From Chelatococcus sp. (GTDB taxonomy: Bacteria > Pseudomonadota > Alphaproteobacteria > Rhizobiales > Beijerinckiaceae), in contig QFQY01000018.1 of assembly GCA_003248805.1 (NCBI GenBank), positions 17,085 to 81,084 on the forward strand: a stretch of DNA of 64,000 nt, written 5' to 3'. The translations under genes were made by a program, and so were the position numbers. Under the pieces are notes generated by a model. It saw only the letters and a list, made by a program, of their open reading frames with translations, did not search any database and was not told the DNA's origin. Positions 31,992 to 40,148 of this stretch are shown here, piece by piece (the first letter of the stretch is position 1; each line of letters opens with the position of its first letter).

Positions 31992-34349
31992 TCAGAGGTG
32001 GAAGTCGTTCAGGCCGACCAGCGAGCCCACCTGGCTGTAGACGAAGTAGTTCACGCCGTTGTGCTGGACGAAACCGTCGAACTCGAGCGCCGAGACCGCC
32101 TTGCCGGCGACATCGTAGATCGCGACCGAGCCACCCTCGCCGGCGATATAGCCGTCATTGGCGTCGCCGGAGCCGCCGGGCAGGGCGAAGCGGCCCGTCT
32201 GGTCGACGAGGACCTTGCCGTTGATGTCCTCGATCGCCGACGTCGTCACGACCAGGTCGTTGGCGCCGAACTTGACGATCGTGTCCTTGCCCAGGTTGAT
32301 GTCCAGCGCGGTGTCGAAGAAGAAGGTCATCGATTTCTTCAGGCTGCCGGAGAGCGTGTCGTCGCCGAGCTTCGATTCGGCCGCCCCGGTGGGGCGCACC
32401 TGCGCGTCGGCATAGACGAACAGACCGGCATCGGTCTTGCCCATGTAGCGCAGCGCCTCGACGTCGTTGCCCATGGTCAGCGTATCGCCGGTCTTGGGCT
32501 GGTCCACCGCGAAGGTGTGCTGCTTCCCCCCCACGATGATGCCGTCGCCGTTGCTGTCGTAGAACGCCTTGGTCGTCAGCAGCACGTCGTTGCGGCCGAA
32601 CTCGGTGATGGTGTCCTTGCCGCTCGTGGCGGCGGAGTCGACATAGTAGCTGTTATGGCTCACCGAGCCCGTCACCGTCTGGTTCTGCGACGAGGACAGG
32701 TCGATGGCATGGGCCTTGTCGAGCACGGTGAGGACGGCCGGCCCGGTATCGTCGTTCAGGATGACGACGTCGGCGGTGTCCTTCGTGATGGTGCCCTTGT
32801 CGGCGCCGGACAGCTTGACCTGGAAGGTCTCGTTCGCCTCGACCGTCTTGTCGCCGTGCACCAGGACCGTGATGGTCTTGCTGGTCTCGCCCGCAGCGAA
32901 GCTCACCACTCCCGAGGGCATGACGCCGTTCTTGAAGTCCGCCGCATTGGCGGGGTTGTCCCCGACGCCGACGACGGAGTAGGCCAGCTGCCCCGCCTCG
33001 GAGCTGTCGCCCGTGCGGCTGACGGTGAAGGAGACGGCGACCGAGCCGCTGTTCCCCTCGGTGACCGAGGCGGCCTCCGGCGAGATCGAGTAGCTCGGCG
33101 GCGGGGGCGGAGGCAGCGGAACGGGCGTGTGCTCGTCCGTGGTGCCGGGGCCGCTCGCGGCGCGCATCGCCACGGCCAGCGCTTCGTCATAGGCCTGCGC
33201 GACGATGGCGGAGCCGTCCTCGTTCAGGGCCGAGGATCCCCAGGCCGCCTTCAGGAGCTTCGCGAACTCGTTGATGAAGATCTCGGTGTTCACCAGCGTG
33301 ACGGTGGCGCTCTTCTCCGAGAGGTCGATGGCGATCGTCTTGGCGTCGTTGTCGATGAACACCGAGTTGACGATCGTGACGTGCGAGTTCGAGGCCAGAT
33401 GCACATGCGCCTGGCCGCCGCTGCCGCCGCGGTGATTGGGATCGAGGCTCTGGCTGTCGATGATGGTGACGCCGTCGCCCCAGACGCGGAAGTTGCGGTT
33501 GTTGTCCTCGGCCACGGCGCGGATCAGCACCGTGTTCTGCGACTTCAGATCGTAGCCGGCGTCGGTGTTGCCCGCGGCGTAGGTGTCCTCGAACGTGAGG
33601 TTGTAGACGCCCTTCTCCGCCGCGAAACCGTCGCCGTTCCAGTAGGTGTGGATCGTGTCCGTCGCGTTCATCATGCTCGTGCTCTTCACGAGCACATCGT
33701 GCACCGTCCCGCCGAAATGGATGCCGATGGCGAAATTGTCGCCGTCCTGCCGCTCGCTGTCGCCGTGGACGTCGCGGATGACGACATTGTTCGTATCGTA
33801 CTGCAGGCGGATGGCGCCCTTCGAGAAGCCGCTGATGTCGACATCCTCGATCACCAGGCCCGAGATCGTCGCGCTCTTGGCCGCGGTCGAATGATAGTCC
33901 TCGAAGAAGCGCTGGACATTGTCCGCCTGCATATGGGCGATCGTGATGTCCTTGACGTCCGCGCCGACACGGAAGGCGTTCTGCGTGTTCTTGAACGACA
34001 TGTTCTCGAACACGAGATGGTCGGCGCCGTCGAGCAGGCGGAAGGTGTCGGTGCCGGTCGCCCCATCGGGCGAATACTCGGCGGAACGCGTTCCGGAGAA
34101 CTCGGCGTTCATCGGGTTTCCGGCGGAATCGACGCCCTTGATCGTGACGGGCGAGCCGTCCTCGCCGCCATGATTGATCTTCAGGATCGACTTGAGATCG
34201 TAGGAGCCCTGATCGGCGTAGAGAAGGACGGTTCCCCCCGGGCCCGCCTTTTCGATCATCTTGTCGATCGCCCAGATGCTGGCGGCGTTCTCGGGGCTCG
34301 AGCCGTCACGCGTGCCGGATCCTGTCGGCGTGATGTGAAGCGTCGCCAT
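31992..34349 (-). CDS. Large secreted beta-helix protein with Calx-beta domain and C-terminal A+B modules
   Basis: A 785-residue protein without a Sec signal. Residues 1 to about 400 are a right-handed parallel beta-helix (TFRLLDGADHLVFENMSFKN, KGAIRLQYDTNNVVIRDVHG, TDAGYDLKSQNTVLIRAVAE, NRNFRVWGDGVTII). A Pro-rich linker (VPLPPPPPPS) near 415 leads to one Calx-beta domain (about 420-545), then the A+B module pair (about 555-785) also seen in the protein at 25618. Beta-helix folds of this kind occur in polysaccharide lyases and epimerases. Absence of a Sec signal plus the shared module with the T1SS-linked protein suggests type I export. Enzymatic activity on the local polysaccharide is inferred. 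Confidence 0.85.
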   Translation of the reverse strand: MATLHITPTGSGTRDGSSPENAASIWAIDKMIEKAGPGGTVLLYADQGSYDLKSILKINHGGEDGSPVTIKGVDSAGNPMNAEFSGTRSAEYSPDGATGTDTFRLLDGADHLVFENMSFKNTQNAFRVGADVKDITIAHMQADNVQRFFEDYHSTAAKSATISGLVIEDVDISGFSKGAIRLQYDTNNVVIRDVHGDSERQDGDNFAIGIHFGGTVHDVLVKSTSMMNATDTIHTYWNGDGFAAEKGVYNLTFEDTYAAGNTDAGYDLKSQNTVLIRAVAEDNNRNFRVWGDGVTIIDSQSLDPNHRGGSGGQAHVHLASNSHVTIVNSVFIDNDAKTIAIDLSEKSATVTLVNTEIFINEFAKLLKAAWGSSALNEDGSAIVAQAYDEALAVAMRAASGPGTTDEHTPVPLPPPPPPSYSISPEAASVTEGNSGSVAVSFTVSRTGDSSEAGQLAYSVVGVGDNPANAADFKNGVMPSGVVSFAAGETSKTITVLVHGDKTVEANETFQVKLSGADKGTITKDTADVVILNDDTGPAVLTVLDKAHAIDLSSSQNQTVTGSVSHNSYYVDSAATSGKDTITEFGRNDVLLTTKAFYDSNGDGIIVGGKQHTFAVDQPKTGDTLTMGNDVEALRYMGKTDAGLFVYADAQVRPTGAAESKLGDDTLSGSLKKSMTFFFDTALDINLGKDTIVKFGANDLVVTTSAIEDINGKVLVDQTGRFALPGGSGDANDGYIAGEGGSVAIYDVAGKAVSALEFDGFVQHNGVNYFVYSQVGSLVGLNDFHL

Positions 34350-34760
34350 TCTGTCGAAGCCTTTCCGTCAAAGCGGGCTCTCGCGGCATGATTCCGCGAT
34401 TGGGCTCGACGCTAGGGAGCCCCCCTGAAGAAACGATCCGGAAAACGCCTAAAATTGCCGCATAAACGTATGATTTCAGGTGATAATTCAATAATACTCA
34501 CGTATTCAATTGTAATTGATGCACATATATCTGAATTATCGCGACTTACTTGCATGAAATACATGTCATAAGAAATTGTAGATAATTAAAACATCGTATT
34601 ATTGGGTCGAAAAATAAATAAAAAGAGACCATCATCGCCGGACAAGCAGGAAAACGAGTCGACCCATCCAGGCAATGAACCATGGCCATGCAGGGAGGCA
34701 GCGCCGCAGCGGCCGCGCCCCTCGCCCCCTCCCTTTCCGGAGAACCCGTCCGACATGTCG
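34350..34760. other. AT-rich intergenic region
   Basis: Between the beta-helix gene and the next palindromic repeat no gene was supported. About 34430-34630 is strikingly AT-rich for this genome (poly-A/T tracts, GATAATTCAATAATACTCAC), which fits a promoter or curved regulatory DNA for the minus-strand beta-helix gene. A weak frame across 34586-34993 was dismissed. Confidence 0.5.
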
Positions 34761-34872
34761 AGCCCTCGTCGTGAGAAGCGGTGTCTCGAAGGAGGTTCCA
34801 TTGCGTTCCAAAACCTCCTGAGCATCCTTCGAGACGCCATTCCTGACGGAATGGCTCTTCGGGATGAGGGCT
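34761..34872. repeat. Long palindromic intergenic repeat, family CAGCCCT(T/C)ATCCTGAGGAGC, diverged copy 3
   Basis: A diverged relative of the elements at 6787 and 17674: AGCCCTCGTCGTGAGAAGCG and GTGTCTCGAAGGAGG face ATCCTTCGAGACGCC and GCTCTTCGGGATGAGGGCT. The centre is different and the outer arms carry mismatches. Confidence 0.8.
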
Positions 34873-34978
34873 GCCGGAGCGCGCAAACCGTCTCCGACGC
34901 GGCCCGGGCTTCGCGCGCCATTGGCGCCGGCATCCGGCCTCGGCTACTCTGCGGGCTGCTCCGCTGGCGAGGCTGAAG

Positions 34979-35356
34979 ATGCATGCGTTTCACCTGCTCG
35001 GATTGGTCGCCGCGATGCTGGCGGCATCGCCGTCATGGGCGCAGGATCAATCGTCGAAGCTCCACGAATCCTGCGAGAAGCTGGAAGCGAGCCTCGTGAT
35101 GAAGGATGGCAGCGTCGACTTCGCCAAGGATTTCGACACGGTCTTCTGCTGGGGCTTCATGAGCGGCGTCCAGTCCATGGTCAGATACGCGCCCGGCGGC
35201 GTGCGCGCCCTGCCCTTCTGCCCGCCGGACAGCACGCCCCTGTCGCAATACGTCAAGGCCTACACCGCCTATGGCCGCCGGGTACCGCAGGACCTCAAGC
35301 TCCCGACCACCGTCTCGGTGCTCAAGGCTCTCTCGCAGGCGTTTCCCTGCCGGTGA
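34979..35356 (+). CDS. Small exported protein, Rap1a/Tai-like family
   Basis: A 125-residue protein with a Sec signal (HLLGLVAAMLAASPSWA, cut before QDQSS) and a compact alpha-helical domain with four cysteines: ESCEKL, VFCWGFMSGVQSM, ALPFCPPDST and the terminal AFPCR. The pattern CxGFxxG ... FCxP ... A...Y...P matches the Rap1a/Tai family, whose founding members neutralise type VI amidase effectors. No type VI effector is near, and many family members are orphans with unknown roles, so an immunity function is not claimed. Confidence 0.7.
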   Translation: MHAFHLLGLVAAMLAASPSWAQDQSSKLHESCEKLEASLVMKDGSVDFAKDFDTVFCWGFMSGVQSMVRYAPGGVRALPFCPPDSTPLSQYVKAYTAYGRRVPQDLKLPTTVSVLKALSQAFPCR

Positions 35357-35386
35357 GGCGGCGCCGTTCCGACGCTCGCGAGCCGA

Positions 35387-36862
35387 TCACCGATCCCACC
35401 CCTTCGCCCGAATGAAGGCCCCGATAAACGGCCCGATCTGGCCGTAGACGGCCGCGATATAGTGCACGTTGTCCGCCATGGCCCCGGCCGGCGGCAGGCC
35501 CTTGGCGTGGTTCACCGGGTCCGGATAGGGCCCGTCCGGCGCGCCCATCGCGTGAACGAAGTCGCAGATGTTGAGGTAGAAATCCGGATAGGCCGCCTGC
35601 AGCGTGGCGTTCTGCGCCTCGACCTCGGCGCGCGTCGCCTGCCCGAAAGCGTAGGCGTCGAGATTGTCGACATGGCGGTCGAGCACGATCGGCCGGCCGC
35701 CGGCCGCCAGCACGGTCGCGACCATATGGTCGATATGCTCCAGCGTCGTCGGGTTCGCGCCGCCGCCATTGCCGTTCTCGAACATCTCCCCGATGACGAC
35801 GATGCATTGGTGCAGTCGCTGAGGAGCCGCATCGAAGCGTGCCCTGATCTGCGACGATGTGTTGCCGCCGACGCCGCCATTGGTCAGCGGCGGCGCCGTC
35901 AGATACCCGCTCGCCCATGCCTGCGGGATCGAGGGCGAGAAGCCGAGGCAGAGCGAATTGCCCCAGGTCACGATCTCGCGGGCGTTGTTCGTCCAGTCGC
36001 TCGCCCGTGGCGGCGCCGCCTTGAACGGGTGCAGCGCCGGCAGCAGCCCGGCCTGCCCCCACTTATGCGCGAGCCAGCCCTCGATGACCCAGCGCTGGTT
36101 GTCGGCCCCGCCGCCCTTGAGCTTGAGGGGGTCGACCATCACGAGCTCGGCCAGCTTGAAGGCACTGCGATTGTGATCGACCGCGCTGTCGCCCCCCAGC
36201 GCGATCTCCGCCTTGGTCCCGGCACCGACATTGGTGATCGTTCCCGCCGCGCCCGAATTGAGCCGGATCGCGCGCCCCATATCGGCGAAGACCAGTCCCT
36301 TGGTCCCGTTGGGGAGCCCGCCGCCCGGCGCCGCGACCGTGTTGGACGAGGTGCCGAAGCCGGTCGTGAGGATGACGGTCTGGCCCGCATCCGAATTCGG
36401 ACGCAGGAAGGCGAGCGAGGCGAACAGACCGTCGCTCGGGCGAAAGACCTGGAGGATGCTCTTCAGGTTGGACCCCGCGCCGTTGTTCTGGTTCGCGGCC
36501 GAGCGCTCCAGCAGCGCGAAGACCCAGTAGCGCTCGGCGAGCGAGGCGACGAGCGTCAGGATATCGCCCTGGCCGCTGTTGAAATTGCCGTCGAAGCTGA
36601 TCGCAGGCAGGGTCCCGTCCCAGCCGGCCGCGCTGTAGCTCGGGCGCATGGCCGCCGTCCCCTGCGCCAGCGACAAGCCGCCGATCCGGTCGGCCCAGGC
36701 CGCGACCTGCGCACCGGACAAGGTCAGCGAGCCCGGCACGCTCGCATCCCAGTCGGCCAGCGGCGCAGCGGCCGGCAGATCGGCGAGCGAGAAGAGCGGA
36801 GGCGGGACCGCCATCGCCGCCCGGCGGCGACCGATTCCGACATGAACGCCGACGGCGGGCAT
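35387..36862 (-). CDS. LamG-like plus SGNH-hydrolase-like protein, possible GTA-type head-spike fibre
   Basis: A 491-residue protein. Residues about 40-290 resemble a concanavalin/LamG beta-sandwich, the usual carbohydrate-binding fold (DRIGGLSLAQGTAAMRPSYS, GLVFADMGRAIRLNSGAAGT). From about 305 an SGNH/GDSL-like domain follows (VTWGNSLCLGFSPSIP, GGVGGNTSSQIRARFD, GEMFENGNG, DNVHY with a terminal His). Its ATG overlaps the last base of the stop of the spike-base-like gene upstream (TGATG), showing coupling. By position it corresponds to the fibre of a gene-transfer-agent head spike, which binds capsule; that role is inferred. Confidence 0.65.
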   Translation of the reverse strand: MPAVGVHVGIGRRRAAMAVPPPLFSLADLPAAAPLADWDASVPGSLTLSGAQVAAWADRIGGLSLAQGTAAMRPSYSAAGWDGTLPAISFDGNFNSGQGDILTLVASLAERYWVFALLERSAANQNNGAGSNLKSILQVFRPSDGLFASLAFLRPNSDAGQTVILTTGFGTSSNTVAAPGGGLPNGTKGLVFADMGRAIRLNSGAAGTITNVGAGTKAEIALGGDSAVDHNRSAFKLAELVMVDPLKLKGGGADNQRWVIEGWLAHKWGQAGLLPALHPFKAAPPRASDWTNNAREIVTWGNSLCLGFSPSIPQAWASGYLTAPPLTNGGVGGNTSSQIRARFDAAPQRLHQCIVVIGEMFENGNGGGANPTTLEHIDHMVATVLAAGGRPIVLDRHVDNLDAYAFGQATRAEVEAQNATLQAAYPDFYLNICDFVHAMGAPDGPYPDPVNHAKGLPPAGAMADNVHYIAAVYGQIGPFIGAFIRAKGWDR

Positions 36863-37125
36863 CAGTAGTAACCCCGCAGGCCGGTCGCGGTCGTGCCGGT
36901 GGCCTTGACCCGGCGCACCCGCCAGTCGAGCACCTCGCCCGCCGCGACCGGCTCGACCGTCTCGACCCCGCTTTGCCAGACGACCGCCAGCGCGCCGCCG
37001 GAGCCGGTCACCCGGATCTGGCGCGTCACCATGGCGAGATCCACGGCGTCGCTGGGAGAGATGGCAAAGCCGCCGGTGAGAGGCGAGGACAGGCCGATGG
37101 CATGCGTCTGGAATGGATCGGACAT
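36862..37125 (-). CDS. Spike base protein, Rcc01079-like family
   Basis: An 87-residue protein without signal or membrane segment. It shows the pattern I associate with the Rhodobacter capsulatus GTA head-spike base family (Rcc01079/GhsB): N-terminal MSDPF, then AISPSDAVDLAM, RQIRVTGSGGALAV, and the ending VRRVKATGTTATGLRGYY. In RcGTA this protein sits on capsid vertices and carries the capsule-binding fibre. Here no capsid, terminase or portal gene is nearby, so the pair is detached from any particle cluster. AGAAGGGGGC precedes ATG 37125. A phage-like promoter with an operator lies just upstream. Confidence 0.7.
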   Translation of the reverse strand: MSDPFQTHAIGLSSPLTGGFAISPSDAVDLAMVTRQIRVTGSGGALAVVWQSGVETVEPVAAGEVLDWRVRRVKATGTTATGLRGYY

Positions 37126-37156
37126 CGAATGCCCCCTTCTGGAGTTTGCGTATATG

Positions 37157-37198
37157 ATCCTATTTAGGATAAAATACCTATATCCGATCATTTGTCAA
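37157..37198 (-). promoter_or_regulatory. Phage-like sigma-70 promoter with overlapping operator for the spike genes
   Basis: On the minus strand a perfect -35 TTGACA (37198-37193) is followed after 16 nt by the -10-like TATTTT (37176-37171). A perfect palindrome ATCCTA-AA-TAGGAT (37157-37170) adjoins the -10, and a second inverted pair GGATA-N9-TATCC (37067+100 region, 37167-37185) overlaps the spacer. Such a promoter-operator stands out in a GC-rich genome and implies tight repression. Confidence 0.6.
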
Positions 37199-37470
37199 GA
37201 ATGCAGGTTTGGCGGGCGGTCTCCGCCGGTCCCCCATTCACCAAGAGCGGCGAAAACAGCCGCCTATGCGGCCGCTGCGGCATCGCGAGCCGGGGCGCGG
37301 CTTGAACTTGCGCCCCCCCTCCACTATCGACACCCCAGCAGCCGGGCTCGACCTGCGCATGCTCTTGCGGACAACCCCGCTCCGATGGCCGAGGACGCGC
37401 CGATGCCCCCTGCCGACGCCGCGACCGAGGCCCACCTCTTCACGACACCCACGCTGGTCCGGCCCCGCTG

Positions 37471-38964
37471 ATGTCGATCGCGAAGAAGTTCGCCGAATCC
37501 TCGCTCTGGGTGGTGCTCGGCAACGCCTCGAACAACCTGATCAGCTTCCTGATCTTCGTCGTTCTCGCCCGTCTGCTGGATGCCTCCTCCATCGGCCTCG
37601 TCGCCTTCGCGCTGATCTTCATCGAGATCGGCCGCATCCTCGTGTTCGGCGGGCTGCCGGAGGCGATGGTGCAGCGCAAGGAATGGGAGGACGATGTCGC
37701 CTCCGTCTCCTTCACGGCCAATCTCCTCGCATCGGTCGTGTTCTTCGTCCTGATGGCGACCGTCGCCGCCCCGCTGATATCGGCCTATTACCAGCCGGAA
37801 GCGGGCCCGGTGCTCGCCTGCCTGGCCGCGATCTGCGTCATCGACGCCGCACGCGCGGTCCATGAGGCGAAGCTGCGGCGCGAGTTCCGCTACAAGCCGC
37901 TCGCCGCGCGGATGTCGATCGCCACGACGATCTCGGGCCTCGCCGGCATCGCGCTCGCCTTCGCCGGCTACGGTGTCTGGTCCCTCGTGGTGCAGCGCCT
38001 GCTCAATGCGGTGGCGTTGACCCTGCTCTCCTGGCAGGCGGCGCGCTGGACGCCGCGCCTCATGCTCTCGCGCCGCATTCTCGGGGAGCTGTCGGGCTTC
38101 ATCATCCATCTGACGCCCGCGCGGCTTCTGACCGTCGTGACGACCAAGGTCGCCGAATTCGTCGTCGGCCTCGTGCTCGGGCCGGCCGCGATCGCCTATT
38201 ACCGCGTCGGCGCGCGCGGGCTCGAGGTCATCACGCAGATGACGGTCGCGCCGATCCAGCAAGCCGCCCTCTCCGCCTTCTCGCGCCTGCCGGACGTCGC
38301 CTCGATCGGCATCGCCTATTCCCGCGTCACCCGCGCCAGCGCGATCTTCGCCTGCCCCGTCTATCTCGGCGCGGCGGTGATCGCGCCCGATTTCGTCGCC
38401 GTCGTCTTCGGCCCGCAATGGCAGCCCAGCGCCGCCATCATGACAGCGCTGGCGCTGGCCGTGGGCTCGCTGTCGCTGGCCTATTTCATCCAGCCGGCGC
38501 TGACGGCGGCGAACCGGCCGAAATACGTGCTCTACTCGACGATCGGCAGTTTCCTCGCGACGCTCACGGCCGCCCTGACGAGCGTCTGGTACGGCGTGCT
38601 GATGGTCGCGATCACCAACGCCGCCCTGCAATATGTCGTGCTGCCCTTCCGCATGCGCCTTCTCAGCACCGCGCTTCAGCTCGACTGGCGCCGCCCCGTC
38701 GCCGGGGTGATGCCGGCGCTGCTCGCCGCGGTCGTGATGGCGGGGCTGGTGCACCTGCTGCGCATCTACGTCCTCGCCGACTTCGCGCCTATGCTGCGCG
38801 CCGTGCTCTGCGCCCTGGCCGGCGGGCTGATCTATGCGCTGCTGCTGCTGGTCTTCGCGCGCGGCCATGTGAGGGCGCTGATCGCCGACATCGCGCCGCT
38901 GCTGCCGAAGCGGCTGTCGCGGCGCTTTCTATCCAATCCCCCACCGAGCGGAGGCGGGCAGTGA
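37471..38964 (+). CDS. Polysaccharide repeat-unit flippase (Wzx, RfbX/MATE-like)
   Basis: A 497-residue integral membrane protein with about 12-14 helices, beginning MSIAKKFAESSLWVVLGNAS and containing LGPAAIAYYRVGARGLEVIT and IAPDFVAVVFGPQWQPSAAI, typical of lipopolysaccharide/exopolysaccharide flippases. It moves the undecaprenyl-linked repeat unit across the inner membrane for polymerisation. There is no clear Shine-Dalgarno before ATG 37471. The stop overlaps the GTG start of the next glycosyltransferase. Confidence 0.9.
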   Translation: MSIAKKFAESSLWVVLGNASNNLISFLIFVVLARLLDASSIGLVAFALIFIEIGRILVFGGLPEAMVQRKEWEDDVASVSFTANLLASVVFFVLMATVAAPLISAYYQPEAGPVLACLAAICVIDAARAVHEAKLRREFRYKPLAARMSIATTISGLAGIALAFAGYGVWSLVVQRLLNAVALTLLSWQAARWTPRLMLSRRILGELSGFIIHLTPARLLTVVTTKVAEFVVGLVLGPAAIAYYRVGARGLEVITQMTVAPIQQAALSAFSRLPDVASIGIAYSRVTRASAIFACPVYLGAAVIAPDFVAVVFGPQWQPSAAIMTALALAVGSLSLAYFIQPALTAANRPKYVLYSTIGSFLATLTAALTSVWYGVLMVAITNAALQYVVLPFRMRLLSTALQLDWRRPVAGVMPALLAAVVMAGLVHLLRIYVLADFAPMLRAVLCALAGGLIYALLLLVFARGHVRALIADIAPLLPKRLSRRFLSNPPPSGGGQ

Positions 38965-40091
38965 ATACGGCACGACCGAAGCGGATCTTCTTCGTCATCA
39001 ATTCGCTGGAAGGCGGCGGGGCGGAGCGGGTCTTCTCCACGCTGATCGAGCACCTGTCGCGGCGCCTCTCGGCCCGCATCGAGCTCGTGCTGCTCGATCG
39101 CTACCCCGAGAAATACGCCATCCCGGCCGATGTGCCGCGGCACCAGCTCGATTGCGGCCAGCGCTTCGGCACGAGCATCCGCGAATTGGTCAAGCTGGTG
39201 CGGCGCGAGAAGCCGGATCTGCTCTTCAGCTTCCTGACCCGCTCGAACTGCGCGGCCGTGATCGCCGGAACGATCGCGCGCTGCCCGGTCGTGATCAGCG
39301 AGCGCGTCCACACCACGAGCCATTTCGGCAGCGGCCTCGGCGCCACGGTGAACAAGCTCATCGTGCGGGCTCTCTACCCGCGCGCGGACCGCGTGGTCGC
39401 GGCCTCGCACGGGGTCGCCGACGATCTCGCCGCGAACTACGCCGTGCCGCGTGAGAAGCTGGCGGTGATCTACAACCCCATGCGGCACGACGATATTCTG
39501 GCGCGCGCCGCCGAGCCGCCGCCGATTCCGCTGCCGGCGGAGACCTGGCTGGCCATCGGCCGGCTCAAGCCCAACAAGAATTTCCCGATGCTGATCGAGG
39601 CCTTCGCCCGCTCCGGCGTGGCTGGCGATCTCGTCATCCTCGGCGAGGGCCCCGATCGCGAGGCGTTGACCCGGCTCGCGGCCGAGCACGGTGTCGCCGC
39701 GCGGGTGCACCTGCCGGGGCATGTCGAGAACCCTTATGCCTGCCTCGCCGCGGCGGCAGCCTATGTCTCCTGCTCCAACGCCGAAGGCTTCCCCAACGCG
39801 CTAGTCGAGGCGCTGATCATCGGCAAGCCGGTCGCCGTCACGGATTGCGACTCGGGTCCGGCCGAGGTCCTGCGCGGCCGCACCGCACCCAAGGTCCGGC
39901 ACGCGACCGAGGTGGAATACGGCATCCTCGTGCCCACCAACGATGCCGGGGAGATGGCGGCGGCGCTGCGGCTGCTGGCGCAGCAGGATCGCAGGACGCA
40001 CTATGCCGGCCTCGCGGCACGCCGGGCGCGCGATTTCGATCTGGAGCAGACGCTCGCCGCCTATCAGGACCTCATCGAAGGCGCGCTGTAG
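38961..40091 (+). CDS. Glycosyltransferase family 4
   Basis: A 376-residue GT-B enzyme. N-domain: IFFVINSLEGGGAERVFSTL. C-domain: WLAIGRLKPNKNFPMLIEAF, DLVILGEGPDREAL, and the donor-binding EGFPNALVEALIIGKPVAVT. It adds one sugar to the lipid-linked repeat unit on the cytoplasmic face. Translation starts at GTG 38961, overlapping the flippase stop (GTGA), with GAGGCGGGC just upstream; no ATG fits. Confidence 0.92.
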   Translation: MNTARPKRIFFVINSLEGGGAERVFSTLIEHLSRRLSARIELVLLDRYPEKYAIPADVPRHQLDCGQRFGTSIRELVKLVRREKPDLLFSFLTRSNCAAVIAGTIARCPVVISERVHTTSHFGSGLGATVNKLIVRALYPRADRVVAASHGVADDLAANYAVPREKLAVIYNPMRHDDILARAAEPPPIPLPAETWLAIGRLKPNKNFPMLIEAFARSGVAGDLVILGEGPDREALTRLAAEHGVAARVHLPGHVENPYACLAAAAAYVSCSNAEGFPNALVEALIIGKPVAVTDCDSGPAEVLRGRTAPKVRHATEVEYGILVPTNDAGEMAAALRLLAQQDRRTHYAGLAARRARDFDLEQTLAAYQDLIEGAL

Positions 40092-40148
40092 AACGCTGCC
40101 GCCTCCACGAGGGGCGGCAACGCTCAGCGGCCGACGGGAGCGCTCCGC

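Noticed and set aside
31998..34391. 797-codon plus-strand frame opposite the beta-helix protein
   Set aside because: A mirror of the real gene; no recognisable fold, start signal or motif.
20810..34460. Recurring CCTAAAATT string (about 20821, 25508, 34450) as a common promoter element
   Set aside because: Its position relative to genes differs: one copy lies downstream of two convergent gene ends. A short AT-rich word can recur by chance.
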